NCBI GenBank assembly: GCA_964450715.1
Contig: CAYVFC010000019.1
Location: forward strand, 17,255-81,254
Direction of reading: 5' to 3'
Origin: CAYVFC01 sp964450715
GTDB lineage: Bacteria; Myxococcota_A; Polyangia; Polyangiales; JAFGIB01
DNA: 64,000 nucleotides
A program made the position numbers and the translations under genes. Shown here one piece after another: positions 14,773-23,847 of this stretch (its first letter is position 1; each line of letters starts with the position of its first letter). A model generated the notes under the pieces. That model did not search any database, was not told the origin of the DNA, and saw only the letters and a program-made list of their open reading frames with translations.

Positions 14773-17121
14773 TCACTCGAGGATGATGTGTTCCTGGTAG
14801 TAGAGGTCGAAGCCGGCCAGGCAGGGAAAGGTCAGGCCTTCCAGGGCGGCGCGTACGCAGTCGAGCGTTTCCAGCGGCACCTCCTCGGGCGGAAGTGAGG
14901 TCCTGACCCCGGCGAACCTGCCTTGTGCGTCTATGGTAATCGTCAGCTCGGTTGAATACCGACCGGGTGGAGGGATCGTGCACTCATCTCTTATCGCGCT
15001 CAACAGCCGGTCGTAGTCCCCGGTAGCCGCGGTCGCGCTCGACCTCACGTAGTAGAGGTTAGCGGGATTTGGCTTGTTATCGGGAAGGCAGCTGAGTTGC
15101 CGCCCCGTCAACGCGTCGTTCACGAGCGACTCCTGCTCGTCCACCAGCTGCCGTGTGGCAGCCGATCGGTCGTCTGGCTGCAAGGCCCCGAGGCCGTCGT
15201 ACCGCGCGGTCGCTCCATCCAGGCTGACCACGATGTCTCCGATAAAACAGGGCGAGGATTCTGCGGCCAGCGCTCGGATCTGCTCTTCTTCCTGACGGGC
15301 CTGCTCCTCGGTGCAGGGATCGATGGCTTCTGCACCGGAGTCCCACGTCTCGACCGTGGCGTCGTTCGCCGGAAAGGGCGGGAGTGGGCCGGTCGGATAG
15401 AGGTCCCGCGTGGTCTCTGAATAGCAGGCGGCCAGCGAGCTTCCCATCAGGCAGAAGGAGGCGGCTCCGACCGCGGCCGCGCGGGTGGGGGAGAAGCGGC
15501 GTACGGGACGCCGCAGGGAGAGCGATATAGATCGCTCTATCGCGTCTAGCTCCTCTTCCAGCCGCCTGGAGCGGGAATGGATCTCGTCCAGTAGCGCGCG
15601 GGAGGGCTCGCACCGCGGGCTTGCGCCCCGGCCGTCGCGGGCGAGCTCGAGCGCCCGCCGGTACGCCTCGATGTAGAGGCAGTTGACCAGCCTTCGCGTC
15701 CAGTCCAGCCGCTGCCGCGCTTCGGACAGGTTCGCTTCGGGGTACAGGCGCGCGGCCAGCGACAGCAGCAGGTGGTTGTCGTGGGTGCGAAAGGCGACCG
15801 AGTAGTTATGGAACGCCTCGATGCGGAGCCGGGTGAAGAGCCGATCAAAGCGCTCCAGCAGCGGATCGGCGAAGCGATAGCCGTAACGAAACGGATTGCC
15901 CTCCAGCCGCCCCTCGGATGCGATCTGCTGGTGTAGGCGCGTGCCGTGATAGACCAGCATCTTGTTGGTCTCGAACACGCCGGCCGGCAATCGCTCGAGG
16001 AAGTCGATGCCCTGCGCGATGGTCTCCGGCGTCGAGTAAGGATGTAACAGCATGATGTTGGAGACGGCGGCGACGCCGGCCCGGTCGAGCGCGGTCAGCA
16101 GCTCGGCCTCCCCGGGCCCTGGCGCGCGCCGGGCAAAGCGGGCGGCCTGATCCTGGCTGGTCATCTCCAGCCCCAGGAAGACCCGCACCAGGCCGAGCCC
16201 GGCCAGCGGCTCGACCATGGCCGGTGTCAGCCGGTCCGCCCGCAGCATGGTGCCGATGCCCAGGGGGCCAACACCGCGGCGGTCCAGGCCCTTTCTCCAG
16301 CTATCGAGGTAATCGAGCGCTTCAGGCTCGGAGTAGGGCAGCAGGTGCTCATCCACGAAGTAGAAGTAGCGAACCCCCCGTTCGTGCCAGAGGAGTGCCA
16401 TCTCGTCGCACAAGTCATCGAGATCGCGACGGCGCACGCCGCCCACGCCGTACTGTCTCAGCTTGTTCGCTTCGGCGCCGGCGCGCCTTCCCTCCTGTAG
16501 CTCCAGGCGCTGGAGCGCGGCCGGGCCGCAATAGGAGCAGCGTCCCTTGCAGCCGCGGGTAGCCACCATGTGCGCGGCCGGAAAGCCCAAAATCTCCGGT
16601 AGCGCGTCCCGCGCCGGCCGTATCTTCATCGGCATATCGTCGAGCACCGGCGCGGGCTCCCCGTCGCCGCTTCGGGTGGTCAGCCCGGGAATGCCCTCGA
16701 ACGAGCGATCCGACTCGAAACGGCGAGCCATCTCGCGAAATGGGCGCTCGCCCGCGAAGCGAACCACGCTGTCCAGCCACGGGTACCTCTTGAGCAGCCA
16801 GCGGCGCGCCAGCGTAGCGAACCCGCCGCCGCAGGTGATATGCCCCCGAAAGCCGCGCCGTCGCAGCATCTCGCCCAGGGCCAGGGGCAAGAACGACGAG
16901 CTCCCGTCGTTCAGCGAGAGCCCCACGATGTCTGGCCTTTCGTTCAGCACCGAAGAGGCCACGCGCGACAGCTCACTCGCCCCGTTCAGGTGGTGCCGTT
17001 CGGCCCGGTATCCCGCCTGCCGCAAGGCGCCCTGGAGATAGCCCAGGCCCAGGTTTTCGTTGTCCGCCAGACAGCGCCCCACCAGCGCGAAGCGGCACCT
17101 CTTTCCATTGTTGTCGAGCAT
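14773..17121 (-). CDS. Radical SAM protein fused to a C-terminal envelope domain
   Basis: The 782-residue product starts with a B12-binding-like N-terminal domain (DIVGLSLNDGSSSFLPLA and ITCGGGFATLARR), then a radical SAM barrel with CKGRCSYC at residues 191-198 and VDEHLLPYSEPEA. After about residue 540 it changes: a basic stretch (RRPVRRFSPTR), a hydrophobic segment ending LMGSSLAAC (Cys about 566), and about 215 residues ending in CVRAALEGLTFPCLAGFD, which resembles the TonB-like tails of myxobacterial secreted proteins. No usable start codon lies ahead of the hydrophobic segment, so one continuous protein is encoded. The ATG at 17121 was chosen because the fold starts there. Either a real membrane-anchored enzyme or a fusion of a radical SAM gene with a lipoprotein gene. 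Confidence 0.75.
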   Translation of the reverse strand: MLDNNGKRCRFALVGRCLADNENLGLGYLQGALRQAGYRAERHHLNGASELSRVASSVLNERPDIVGLSLNDGSSSFLPLALGEMLRRRGFRGHITCGGGFATLARRWLLKRYPWLDSVVRFAGERPFREMARRFESDRSFEGIPGLTTRSGDGEPAPVLDDMPMKIRPARDALPEILGFPAAHMVATRGCKGRCSYCGPAALQRLELQEGRRAGAEANKLRQYGVGGVRRRDLDDLCDEMALLWHERGVRYFYFVDEHLLPYSEPEALDYLDSWRKGLDRRGVGPLGIGTMLRADRLTPAMVEPLAGLGLVRVFLGLEMTSQDQAARFARRAPGPGEAELLTALDRAGVAAVSNIMLLHPYSTPETIAQGIDFLERLPAGVFETNKMLVYHGTRLHQQIASEGRLEGNPFRYGYRFADPLLERFDRLFTRLRIEAFHNYSVAFRTHDNHLLLSLAARLYPEANLSEARQRLDWTRRLVNCLYIEAYRRALELARDGRGASPRCEPSRALLDEIHSRSRRLEEELDAIERSISLSLRRPVRRFSPTRAAAVGAASFCLMGSSLAACYSETTRDLYPTGPLPPFPANDATVETWDSGAEAIDPCTEEQARQEEEQIRALAAESSPCFIGDIVVSLDGATARYDGLGALQPDDRSAATRQLVDEQESLVNDALTGRQLSCLPDNKPNPANLYYVRSSATAATGDYDRLLSAIRDECTIPPPGRYSTELTITIDAQGRFAGVRTSLPPEEVPLETLDCVRAALEGLTFPCLAGFDLYYQEHIILE

Positions 17122-17231
17122 GAATGAATCCGTCCCTTTGACCGAGGACGGGCGCGAGCGCCGGTACGATCGGATCCGCGGTGTCCTCGGTACTCGGTAT
17201 TTATAACCCCGGTCGCGGCGCAACAGAGAAC

Positions 17232-17411
17232 CGACCAATTGCGGGACGGTCCTCGACCAATTGCGGGACGACCAATTGCGGGACGGTCCTAGTTTCCTAG
17301 TTAACGCGGAAATCCCCGACGAAGACTTAACTAGGAAACTAGGACCGTCCCGCTTTTAGTAAGTTTCCTAGTTAACGCGGAAATCCCCGACGAAGACTTA
17401 ACTAGGAAACT
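17232..17411. repeat. Palindromic tandem repeat (repeat C)
   Basis: Three copies of GACCAATTGCGGGACG start this region (about 17233, 17255 and 17270). Next is a perfect 27-bp inverted repeat with arms 17278-17304 and 17327-17353, core CCTAGTTTCCTAGTTAA, around a 22-base loop. The inner part of the hairpin and its loop is repeated at 17362-17411. The shape resembles REP/BIME units moved by REP-associated tyrosine transposases, but no such transposase gene is in the window. Confidence 0.8.
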
Positions 17412-17417
17412 AGGACC

Positions 17418-17531
17418 GTCCCGCTTTTAGTAGGGAGGGGGGGAGTCGATCACAGGTTCTTTTGCTGGACGCTGGTCCCGCTTTTAGTAGGGAGGGGGGG
17501 AGTCGATCACAGGTTCTTTTGCTGGACGCTG
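17418..17531. repeat. 57-bp perfect tandem duplication including a gene 3' end
   Basis: 17418-17474 and 17475-17531 are identical. The second copy contains the last codons and stop of the hydrolase gene (stop at 17507-17509, minus strand), so the first copy is a duplicated gene end placed beyond the stop. Replication slippage or an assembly artefact at the repeat would both explain it. Confidence 0.75.
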
Positions 17532-18697
17532 GTCCAGGTCGATTCCTGGCAGACCCCGCACCCGGCGCCCAGGAACTCGGGATCGAGCGAGCGGTCGTCC
17601 ATCAGCTTCCAGCGCAGCCACTTGGTCGCCAGCTCGCCGATCTGGTCGCTGGTGGGCGCGGTTAGGATGCCGAGGTGCCCGGCGTTGAAGTTGGCGTAGA
17701 AGACCGGCGTGGTGGCGTTGGCGAAGTCCGTGTCGCAGTTGGCGGCGGCCGCGTCGCAGGTCAGGTCGAGGATGTTGGTGCCGCAGTTGCCCGGGATCCC
17801 ACAGATGAAGATGGCGGGGGCGTGCAGGTTGTTGATGCGCTCCGGAGCAAAGTTGCCGCCCGAGATGTGAACGGTGGTGGTCAAGTGCGGGTCGTCCGCG
17901 ATTGTAAAGGTGGCCAGGCTGCCCATGGAGTAGCCCATGGAGGCGACCCGATCGGTGTTGAGCTTGCCCTCGAGCTCGCTGCCGCTACGGGTGTTCTCGG
18001 CGATGGCCCAGTCGAGCCCCGCCTTGATCTGCTGGCCGAGATTGACCTCGTCGTTGGGCATGGGAATGACGTCGGCCGCCACTACCACGAAACCGTGCGT
18101 GGCCAGGCGCGGGAGCAGCGGGTACATGGAATGCGAGGTGGAGCCGCCGCTCATCCAGCCGACGATGGGATTTTTGGCGCCGTTCGGCGCCAGCTCGGTC
18201 GGTAGATAGACCGTGTAACCCGGGGCCGGGCCCACGCCGACCAGGGTCGTGCTCGTATAGGGACCGTCTGCGGCGAAATTGCTAACGGGCGGGAAGGGCC
18301 CGGTGACCGGTCCGGGATCGCCGGCATCGCCGAGACCGCCGTCGACCGCGGGACCGGCATCCGGATCGGTAACACCGCCGGCTCCGGCGATCGCCGCATC
18401 GGTCAGGTCCGGTGTGCCGCCGCTGCCGCCGCCTCCGCCGCCGATCGGATCGGGCGCGCCCCCGGCGCCCGCCACCACCTCGCCTCCGGTGCTTCCGGCC
18501 ATGGGTAGCGTTCCGGCACTGCCGGCAACATCTACCATACCACCCATTCCGCCCTGACCGGCGGTCGCGCCGGCGATGCCCGGGTAACCGCCAGTGTTTA
18601 GGCCAGGCCGGTCAGAGCCGTCGCACGCCGCAAGCTGGACGACGATGATGACTGAAAACCCAATGAAAACGATATGTTTTATCCGCGACATGTTCAC
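17507..18697 (-). CDS. Secreted lipoprotein alpha/beta hydrolase (cutinase/PET-hydrolase-like)
   Basis: The 396-residue protein has a signal peptide with lipobox LAAC (Cys 25), a Gly/Ala/Asp spacer to about residue 135, and an alpha/beta hydrolase domain. The nucleophile elbow is GYSMG, preceded by NTDRVASMGYSMG; YTVYLPTELAP and NPIVGWMSGG match the first strands and oxyanion region of the dienelactone hydrolase and polyester hydrolase group, and FNAGHLG supplies the catalytic His. It should hydrolyse an ester outside the cell. Extra Cys pairs in the C-terminal half fit secretion. The stop lies in a 57-bp duplication that leaves the frame intact. Substrate is unknown. Confidence 0.85.
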   Translation of the reverse strand: MNMSRIKHIVFIGFSVIIVVQLAACDGSDRPGLNTGGYPGIAGATAGQGGMGGMVDVAGSAGTLPMAGSTGGEVVAGAGGAPDPIGGGGGGSGGTPDLTDAAIAGAGGVTDPDAGPAVDGGLGDAGDPGPVTGPFPPVSNFAADGPYTSTTLVGVGPAPGYTVYLPTELAPNGAKNPIVGWMSGGSTSHSMYPLLPRLATHGFVVVAADVIPMPNDEVNLGQQIKAGLDWAIAENTRSGSELEGKLNTDRVASMGYSMGSLATFTIADDPHLTTTVHISGGNFAPERINNLHAPAIFICGIPGNCGTNILDLTCDAAAANCDTDFANATTPVFYANFNAGHLGILTAPTSDQIGELATKWLRWKLMDDRSLDPEFLGAGCGVCQESTWTSVQQKNL

Positions 18698-18820
18698 ACC
18701 CTCGGTCTGTAGGCACGATCCCTACACTTTTGATTCTAGATAGAGGCGTGTACGAAAAATCGTCACCTCGTGCCAATCGCTATTCAGATCGGGCCAGGCC
18801 CGGTCTATTCTCCCCGGAAT

Positions 18821-19882
18821 ATGCCGACGAGCTCGATCCCCCCGGCTCCCCAATACACGCTCCCGGCCACCCAGGTGCTGCAGCTGGTCGAGCTGGTCAA
18901 GCGCTGGGGTGTGACCGCCGACGAGCTGCTGAGCGGTTCGGGGCTAAGCGAGCCGCTCATCGCCGATCCCGAGGCGCGCATACCTCTGGAGATCATGTCG
19001 ATGGTGACGGAACGGGCGCGCGCGCTTACCGGGGAGCCCGGGCTCGGCTACTACCTGGGGCTGCAGAAGCGCGCCTCCATGTACGGCTTCGTAGGCTTCG
19101 CCGCCATGAGCGCCGCGACCCTGCGCCAGGCATTGGAGCTGGCGGTCGAGTTCACCCACGTGGTCACCACGGCCCTGGACCTCAGGCTCGACGTCGAGGG
19201 GGCAGTGGCCGCGCTGGTCATCGAGGAGCACGTGGACATCGGCAACACGCGCGACGTCGCCCTGCTCAGCCTGCTGGTGGGCATGTCGACCATCGCCGCC
19301 GCGCTGACCGGACACAAGATCGAGGGAACGGCCGAGGTGGCGCTGCCCGCGCCGCCCTACTATCCGAGGTTCGCCCACCTGCTGCCGAACGTCCGTTTCG
19401 ATCAGCCCAAGACCCGGCTCCTCTTTGACGCCGCCGCGCTTGACCTGCCCCTGGTCGCGCCCGATCCGGCCGGCTTGCAGCTGGCGCGCCGGCAGTGCGA
19501 GCGGGAGCTACAGGCGCTGGGATTTGAAGGAGATATCCTCGACCGGGTGCGGCGGACTCTGACCGGGCCCGAGGGATTCCGCAGCATCGAGGAGGTGGCC
19601 GCCGAGCTGCACATGTCGACCCGCACGCTGAAACGGCGGCTGGCCGCTCGGGGCGCGAGCTTTTCGGCGCTGCTCGAACAGGAGCGCTGCGAGAAAGCGC
19701 TGCTGTTGCTGCGTTCGTCTGCCAGCACGCTCGACGCCATCGCCGAGCAGTTGGGTTACGCCACCGCGTCGAACTTCGGCCGCGCCTTCCGCCGCTGGAC
19801 CGGCCAAACCCCGGCCGCCTTCCGCCGGGGGGCAGCAGTGCCGGTAGACGGCGAGAGCGTTCGACGTCGAGAGGATGGATAG
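18821..19882 (+). CDS. AraC-family transcriptional regulator
   Basis: The 353-residue protein has an N-terminal ligand-sensing region of the type found in OruR/ArgR-like AraC regulators (GLGYYLGLQKRASMYGFVGF) and a C-terminal double helix-turn-helix, FRSIEEVAAELHMSTRTLKR and DAIAEQLGYATASNFGRAF, ending in the family signature FRRWTGQTPAAFRR. I chose ATG 18821 over the GTG at 18770 because the family begins near this point. It is divergent from the hydrolase lipoprotein (124 bases between starts), so it may control that gene; a shared operator is not evident by eye. Confidence 0.88.
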   Translation: MPTSSIPPAPQYTLPATQVLQLVELVKRWGVTADELLSGSGLSEPLIADPEARIPLEIMSMVTERARALTGEPGLGYYLGLQKRASMYGFVGFAAMSAATLRQALELAVEFTHVVTTALDLRLDVEGAVAALVIEEHVDIGNTRDVALLSLLVGMSTIAAALTGHKIEGTAEVALPAPPYYPRFAHLLPNVRFDQPKTRLLFDAAALDLPLVAPDPAGLQLARRQCERELQALGFEGDILDRVRRTLTGPEGFRSIEEVAAELHMSTRTLKRRLAARGASFSALLEQERCEKALLLLRSSASTLDAIAEQLGYATASNFGRAFRRWTGQTPAAFRRGAAVPVDGESVRRREDG

Positions 19883-19933
19883 GGGGAAAGGCGGCTACCC
19901 GTTCCCACGGTGAGCAGGCGGGTCGGTCGCGTC

Positions 19934-20419
19934 TTAGTCCCGCGAGCGCCGCTGGCGCGGCCAGGCCAGAAAAAGCGGGACCAGCAGGGCCGGCAAGGTC
20001 ATCAGGTCGCCCGCGTCCATGGTGAGCTGCACCGGCTGTACTGCGGGCAAGGCGTCTCCGAACAGGACGCGCGTCGCGCGCAACGGCCACTGGGCGGTAC
20101 CGAGCCCCCAGCGGTAGGCGAAAGCGGCCGGTTCGAAGAGGTTGATGGTCGCCATGACCAGACCGGTCGCCGATACGCATACCAACAACCAGCAGGTCCT
20201 GGCGCGCCTCGAGGACACGCCGTGCATCTCGACGACGGCCAGGGCCAGCAAGGGGAATACAATCAGGCTGGTGACGTCGCTCAGCTTGCCGGTGAGCCAG
20301 CAGGGATGGAACGGCTTGAAGACGTGGTCGTTGGCGAACCAGAGCACGAGCGAGCCCAGCACCAGCGGATGCAACAGTACCGCTCCCGGAAAGAATCGGC
20401 TCTCTTGCGGCGCGTTCAC
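19934..20419 (-). CDS. Four-span integral membrane protein of unknown function
   Basis: The 161-residue protein has hydrophobic segments at about residues 12-30, 48-66, 76-94 and 138-155. The sequence LLHPLVLGSLVLWFANDHVF and WLTGKLSDVTSLIVFPLL is typical of a small conserved membrane protein seen in myxobacteria, function unknown. Its stop is 52 bases from the end of the convergent AraC gene. It lies 21 bases downstream of the secreted protein gene that ends at 20441, on the same strand, and may share its transcript. Confidence 0.72.
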   Translation of the reverse strand: MNAPQESRFFPGAVLLHPLVLGSLVLWFANDHVFKPFHPCWLTGKLSDVTSLIVFPLLALAVVEMHGVSSRRARTCWLLVCVSATGLVMATINLFEPAAFAYRWGLGTAQWPLRATRVLFGDALPAVQPVQLTMDAGDLMTLPALLVPLFLAWPRQRRSRD

Positions 20420-20440
20420 GATAGGCGACTCCGGATACGC

Positions 20441-20983
20441 CTACGGTTCGTCAAAAGTCACCTCGATCGCTGCATCCGGCGGGAAGCTGCCGTCCTGCGG
20501 AGAACAGAAGCCCCCGCCGTCCGAGGCTGATGATTCGGCCTCGACGTCGATGTCGACCGTTCCCACTCCCTCCGTGATCTCGAAGCTGAAGCCGGCCTGG
20601 CAATCCTCGCCTTCGATGCAGATCTCCGAGAGGTAATAGGTTGTATAAGCAGAGTCACCGCGGAAAATAGCCGACGTAAGCGGTTTATTCGTGATCGCGA
20701 GCCGGGAGTCGTCGGGAATCACGCGGACCTGGATCTCCGTACGGTCGACAGGGGGGTCGACGAGATGGAGCGAGATATGGACCGAGACCTCGACTCCGTG
20801 ATCGAAAGCGGCCCGATTGGCCCGGGCGGTCACCTGCAATACGTCGTCGTCGACCAGGCTTTTCCGGTCGGAATCGGTGAGGAAATGTTCTTCCGGGGCA
20901 GAGGTGGCGAGCGCGGTGAGCACGCCGAGCACCAGGACCGTCCGTGCTAAAAGGACGTCGCGGTTCTCCTTCGCGAGGATCAC
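20441..20983 (-). CDS. Small secreted protein downstream of a lectin lipoprotein
   Basis: The frame is open much further upstream, but that part overlaps the lectin gene out of frame. The first reasonable start is GTG 20983, 12 bases after the lectin stop; it gives 180 residues with a hydrophobic segment VLVLGVLTALATSAPEE as signal peptide. The mature part is acidic and beta-rich (VEVSVHISLHLVDPPVDRTE, YLSEICIEGEDCQAGFSFEI) with few Cys. I do not recognise it. Tight spacing makes it part of a lectin-protein operon, so a surface role is likely. Confidence 0.6.
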   Translation of the reverse strand: MILAKENRDVLLARTVLVLGVLTALATSAPEEHFLTDSDRKSLVDDDVLQVTARANRAAFDHGVEVSVHISLHLVDPPVDRTEIQVRVIPDDSRLAITNKPLTSAIFRGDSAYTTYYLSEICIEGEDCQAGFSFEITEGVGTVDIDVEAESSASDGGGFCSPQDGSFPPDAAIEVTFDEP

Positions 20984-20994
20984 GCTCTTCGCTT

Positions 20995-21798
20995 TCAGAG
21001 AACCTCGCAGATCCAGTCCTCGCCGTTGCCACAGGAGATATCGCGCCAGGCGCCGTCGTTCATCACCCCGCAATCCAGGCTGTCCGGTTCGCCGCTGTCC
21101 CAGTTCTCGTAGCCGGCCGAAACCTCGGTGCCATCGACCCACTCCCAGGTGTCGACCGCGGTGGCGCCCGAGGCGTTCTTCTTGTTGAGCCCGATCAACC
21201 ACTCGCCCGAGCCAGCCGTATCCGCCACGAAGGTCTGCTCCGACTCGTCGTTGATGACGGCCAGGTCGCCGCCGACCGCCTGGCACAGCTCGCGAGCAGC
21301 GTCCCAGTCCTCGTTGTTCGTGCAGAACCAGTATACGTGGCCGCCATGTTCGCCGCGGTCGCAGTTGCTGTCGGGCGGCTGGTTGTTGCCCGCGTCCGTG
21401 CCTCCGCCGCTATCCGGCGTTCCGCCGTCCATTGCCGTACCGCCGTCGCTGCCCGCGATGCCTCCGTCGCCCGCGGTTCCCGCGGTACCTCCGTCGCCCC
21501 CAACACCGGCTCCACCCTCGCCAGCGCCGTTTCCGGCCCCGCCCTCGCCCCCGGCGCCGGCCGCGGCCGCTCCTGACTCGCCGCCCGTACCAGCCGCTGG
21601 CTCGCCGCCGTTGCCTCCGAGACCGCCGCTGCCCGCGTTGCTGACGGCTCCGTCGTTACCTGAGGCACCGACAGAGCCGTCCTGGGTCGCGTAGGGGTTG
21701 AACTGGGGCTGCCTATTGTCCGAGCTACAGCCGTAGACGAGGAACGCCACGACCAGCCATACGAGCGATCCCTTCAGAACCGGAGTCGACATCGACAT
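20995..21798 (-). CDS. Lipoprotein with C-type lectin-like domain
   Basis: Signal peptide with lipobox VYGC (Cys 24), a long Gly/Ala/Asp spacer (about residues 40-145), then a C-type lectin-like domain of about 120 residues: HVYWFCTNNEDWDAARELC, WLIGLNKK, TWEWVDGTEV, ENWDSGEPDSLDCGVM, AWRDISC and WICE. The sugar/Ca2+ motif EPN of mannose binders is EPD here and the WND motif is changed to WRD, so ligand specificity, and even Ca2+ binding, is uncertain. Predicted at the cell surface for recognition of a glycan or protein. The next gene in the same direction starts 12 bases after its stop. Confidence 0.85.
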   Translation of the reverse strand: MSMSTPVLKGSLVWLVVAFLVYGCSSDNRQPQFNPYATQDGSVGASGNDGAVSNAGSGGLGGNGGEPAAGTGGESGAAAAGAGGEGGAGNGAGEGGAGVGGDGGTAGTAGDGGIAGSDGGTAMDGGTPDSGGGTDAGNNQPPDSNCDRGEHGGHVYWFCTNNEDWDAARELCQAVGGDLAVINDESEQTFVADTAGSGEWLIGLNKKNASGATAVDTWEWVDGTEVSAGYENWDSGEPDSLDCGVMNDGAWRDISCGNGEDWICEVL

Positions 21799-21965
21799 CG
21801 CTGCACCTCCCGTCGCTTTACTCCGATAAAATATCGAGATTCGTGGCCGCTGTCAGCCCCGCCCCTCGCGACGCGGTAGCGCCCCGCATAAAGCCCGCCG
21901 CTTGAACTCTCAGGAGCTTTCGTATACCTTCGTGTAATTATCGTACACTGAGGGGTGTCCAGGAT

Positions 21966-23831
21966 ATGTCCCACTTTACCCGGTACCATTATCTGTTCGC
22001 GTTTCTTCTGTTTCTTGGCGCCTGCGGCGGGGGCGATGATGCCGGCGGCGGGGATAACTCCGGCGGAGCAGGAGGGATGGGCGGGTCCGGGGACGGGAGC
22101 GCCGGACTCGGCGGCGGCGGATCAGGCGGAGACAGCGTCGACGGGGAAGGGCAACCGTTCTGCGGTAACGGGGTGACCGAAGGGGACGAGCAGTGCGACG
22201 ACGGTAACCAGGTGGATACCGACGGGTGCACCACGCTCTGTATGCTCACCTGCACGGCGGATACGGACTGCGACGACCTCGATTCCTGTAACGGCGCCGA
22301 GGTCTGCGGACCCGACGGCTCCTGCCTGGCCGGCACCAGCGGCATGTCGGACGGCGAGCAGTGCGGCGACAACGCCTCCTGTCGCGCCGGCCAGTGCGTC
22401 GAGCACGCCTGCGGCAACGGATACGTAGAGGACGACGAGCAGTGCGACGACGGTGACTCGGACGACCGCAACGGCTGCACGGCCCAGTGCCGGTTCACCT
22501 GCATGGTCGATGACGGCAACACCGACCACGGCGAGGAGCCCGGGTGCGACAACGACTGTAACCAGACCTCGGTCTGCGACGAAGCCACCCACACCTGCTC
22601 GGCGGGCAATCCGCTTCCGGACGACGCCCTCTGCGACAACGGGAACGGATATTGTTTGAACGGTGTATGCGTCGCGCCGACCTGCGGCGACGGGATACAG
22701 GAGCCCAGCGAGGAGTGCGACCTCGGGGAGCAGAACGGTAGCGAGGGGGCCGACTGCTCGGCCGACTGCACCCTGGGGATCTGCGGAGACGGCATCATCA
22801 ACGGCGTGGAGCAGTGCGACGACGGCGTTCCGGTCAACCTGGACGGCTGCGACTCCCGCTGTCGGGTCGAGATCGTGTTCCGCGGTACGGGCATGGGGAT
22901 GAACAACGACCCGGCGCCAGACTTTTGCGTCCATCACGACAGCGTCAACCAGGGGAACTCCTTCGCCAACATGTTCCCGGATCCGGGGCTGCGCGATTCC
23001 ATCGACCAGGCCATGACCGACACCATCGGCACGGGCGAGATGGTCTACCTGTTCCACGTGCTGGACGTGGACGATCCCGCCGCGGTGGCGCCCGATCCGC
23101 TGGTCAAGATGGGCATGGCCTACGGCATGGCCGATCCCTCGGTCGACTGGGCCAATACCCCGGACAAGCTCGACATACTCATCCAGGTCTACCGCGATTC
23201 CTACGACGACGACCTGATGCCGAAACGCCTCTCGGACGCGGAGCTGGTGGTGGAGAACGGCAGGCTCTACCAGCAGTCGCCCCGTCCCTACGATCTCTCC
23301 ATCGAGACCAGCCGCGGCAAGTTCGAGATGTTCGACATCATGATGCGGATCGAGATCGATCCGCCCCGCAGCCGCATCGCCTCGCCGCCGGAGACGGCCG
23401 ACGGCGTGCTGCTGCCCGAGACGGTGGGCGGCGGCACGGACGGCAATCCCACCGGCGTCATGTGCGGGGCCATGTCCGCGGCGGCCTTCGGGGAGATGGG
23501 AATACCGAGAGCAGAGCTGATCGGGCTGGAGCTTCCCTTGCTGCAGACCTTCTGCGTCGACCAGGGCGCGAACATCCAGACCTGCGCCGAGGGCCAGGAG
23601 CCGAGCAGGGGCGAGTGCAGCTCTTTCCTCGACCTTATGCAGATGGGGTGCAGCACCACCAATCTCCTCACCGGAGAGACCACCTGGTACCTGAAGAAGG
23701 TCGGCGAGCCGGACGCGGACACGGACGGCGACGGCGTCAACGACGCCTATACTATGATGCAGAAGATCGCCGGCCAGCGCGTACGGGTGGTGGGCATTTC
23801 CGAGAGTGAACGACCCTCCATGATGCCTTGA
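21966..23831 (+). CDS. Surface lipoprotein with DUF4215-like Cys-rich repeats
   Basis: The 621-residue protein has a lipobox LGAC (Cys 20) and Gly-rich spacer, then four or more Cys-rich 'myxococcus' repeats with the pattern CGNGxxxxxEQCDDGN (CGNGVTEGDEQCDDGN, CGNGYVEDDEQCDDGD, CGDGIQEPSEECDLG, CGDGIINGVEQCDDG). From about residue 300 a non-repetitive domain of about 310 residues follows (FRGTGMGMNNDPAPDFCVHH to the end), with a short calcium-like DADTDGDGVNDAY near the C-terminus. The repeats are typical of secreted myxobacterial proteins. The C-terminal domain is not recognised. It starts 167 bases from the divergent lectin lipoprotein. Confidence 0.82.
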   Translation: MSHFTRYHYLFAFLLFLGACGGGDDAGGGDNSGGAGGMGGSGDGSAGLGGGGSGGDSVDGEGQPFCGNGVTEGDEQCDDGNQVDTDGCTTLCMLTCTADTDCDDLDSCNGAEVCGPDGSCLAGTSGMSDGEQCGDNASCRAGQCVEHACGNGYVEDDEQCDDGDSDDRNGCTAQCRFTCMVDDGNTDHGEEPGCDNDCNQTSVCDEATHTCSAGNPLPDDALCDNGNGYCLNGVCVAPTCGDGIQEPSEECDLGEQNGSEGADCSADCTLGICGDGIINGVEQCDDGVPVNLDGCDSRCRVEIVFRGTGMGMNNDPAPDFCVHHDSVNQGNSFANMFPDPGLRDSIDQAMTDTIGTGEMVYLFHVLDVDDPAAVAPDPLVKMGMAYGMADPSVDWANTPDKLDILIQVYRDSYDDDLMPKRLSDAELVVENGRLYQQSPRPYDLSIETSRGKFEMFDIMMRIEIDPPRSRIASPPETADGVLLPETVGGGTDGNPTGVMCGAMSAAAFGEMGIPRAELIGLELPLLQTFCVDQGANIQTCAEGQEPSRGECSSFLDLMQMGCSTTNLLTGETTWYLKKVGEPDADTDGDGVNDAYTMMQKIAGQRVRVVGISESERPSMMP

Positions 23832-23847
23832 TCCCGCGGGTGGCGTT

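Noticed and set aside
17232..17411. CRISPR array
   Set aside because: Repeats are palindromic, contiguous and without unique spacers of equal length; no cas genes are present.
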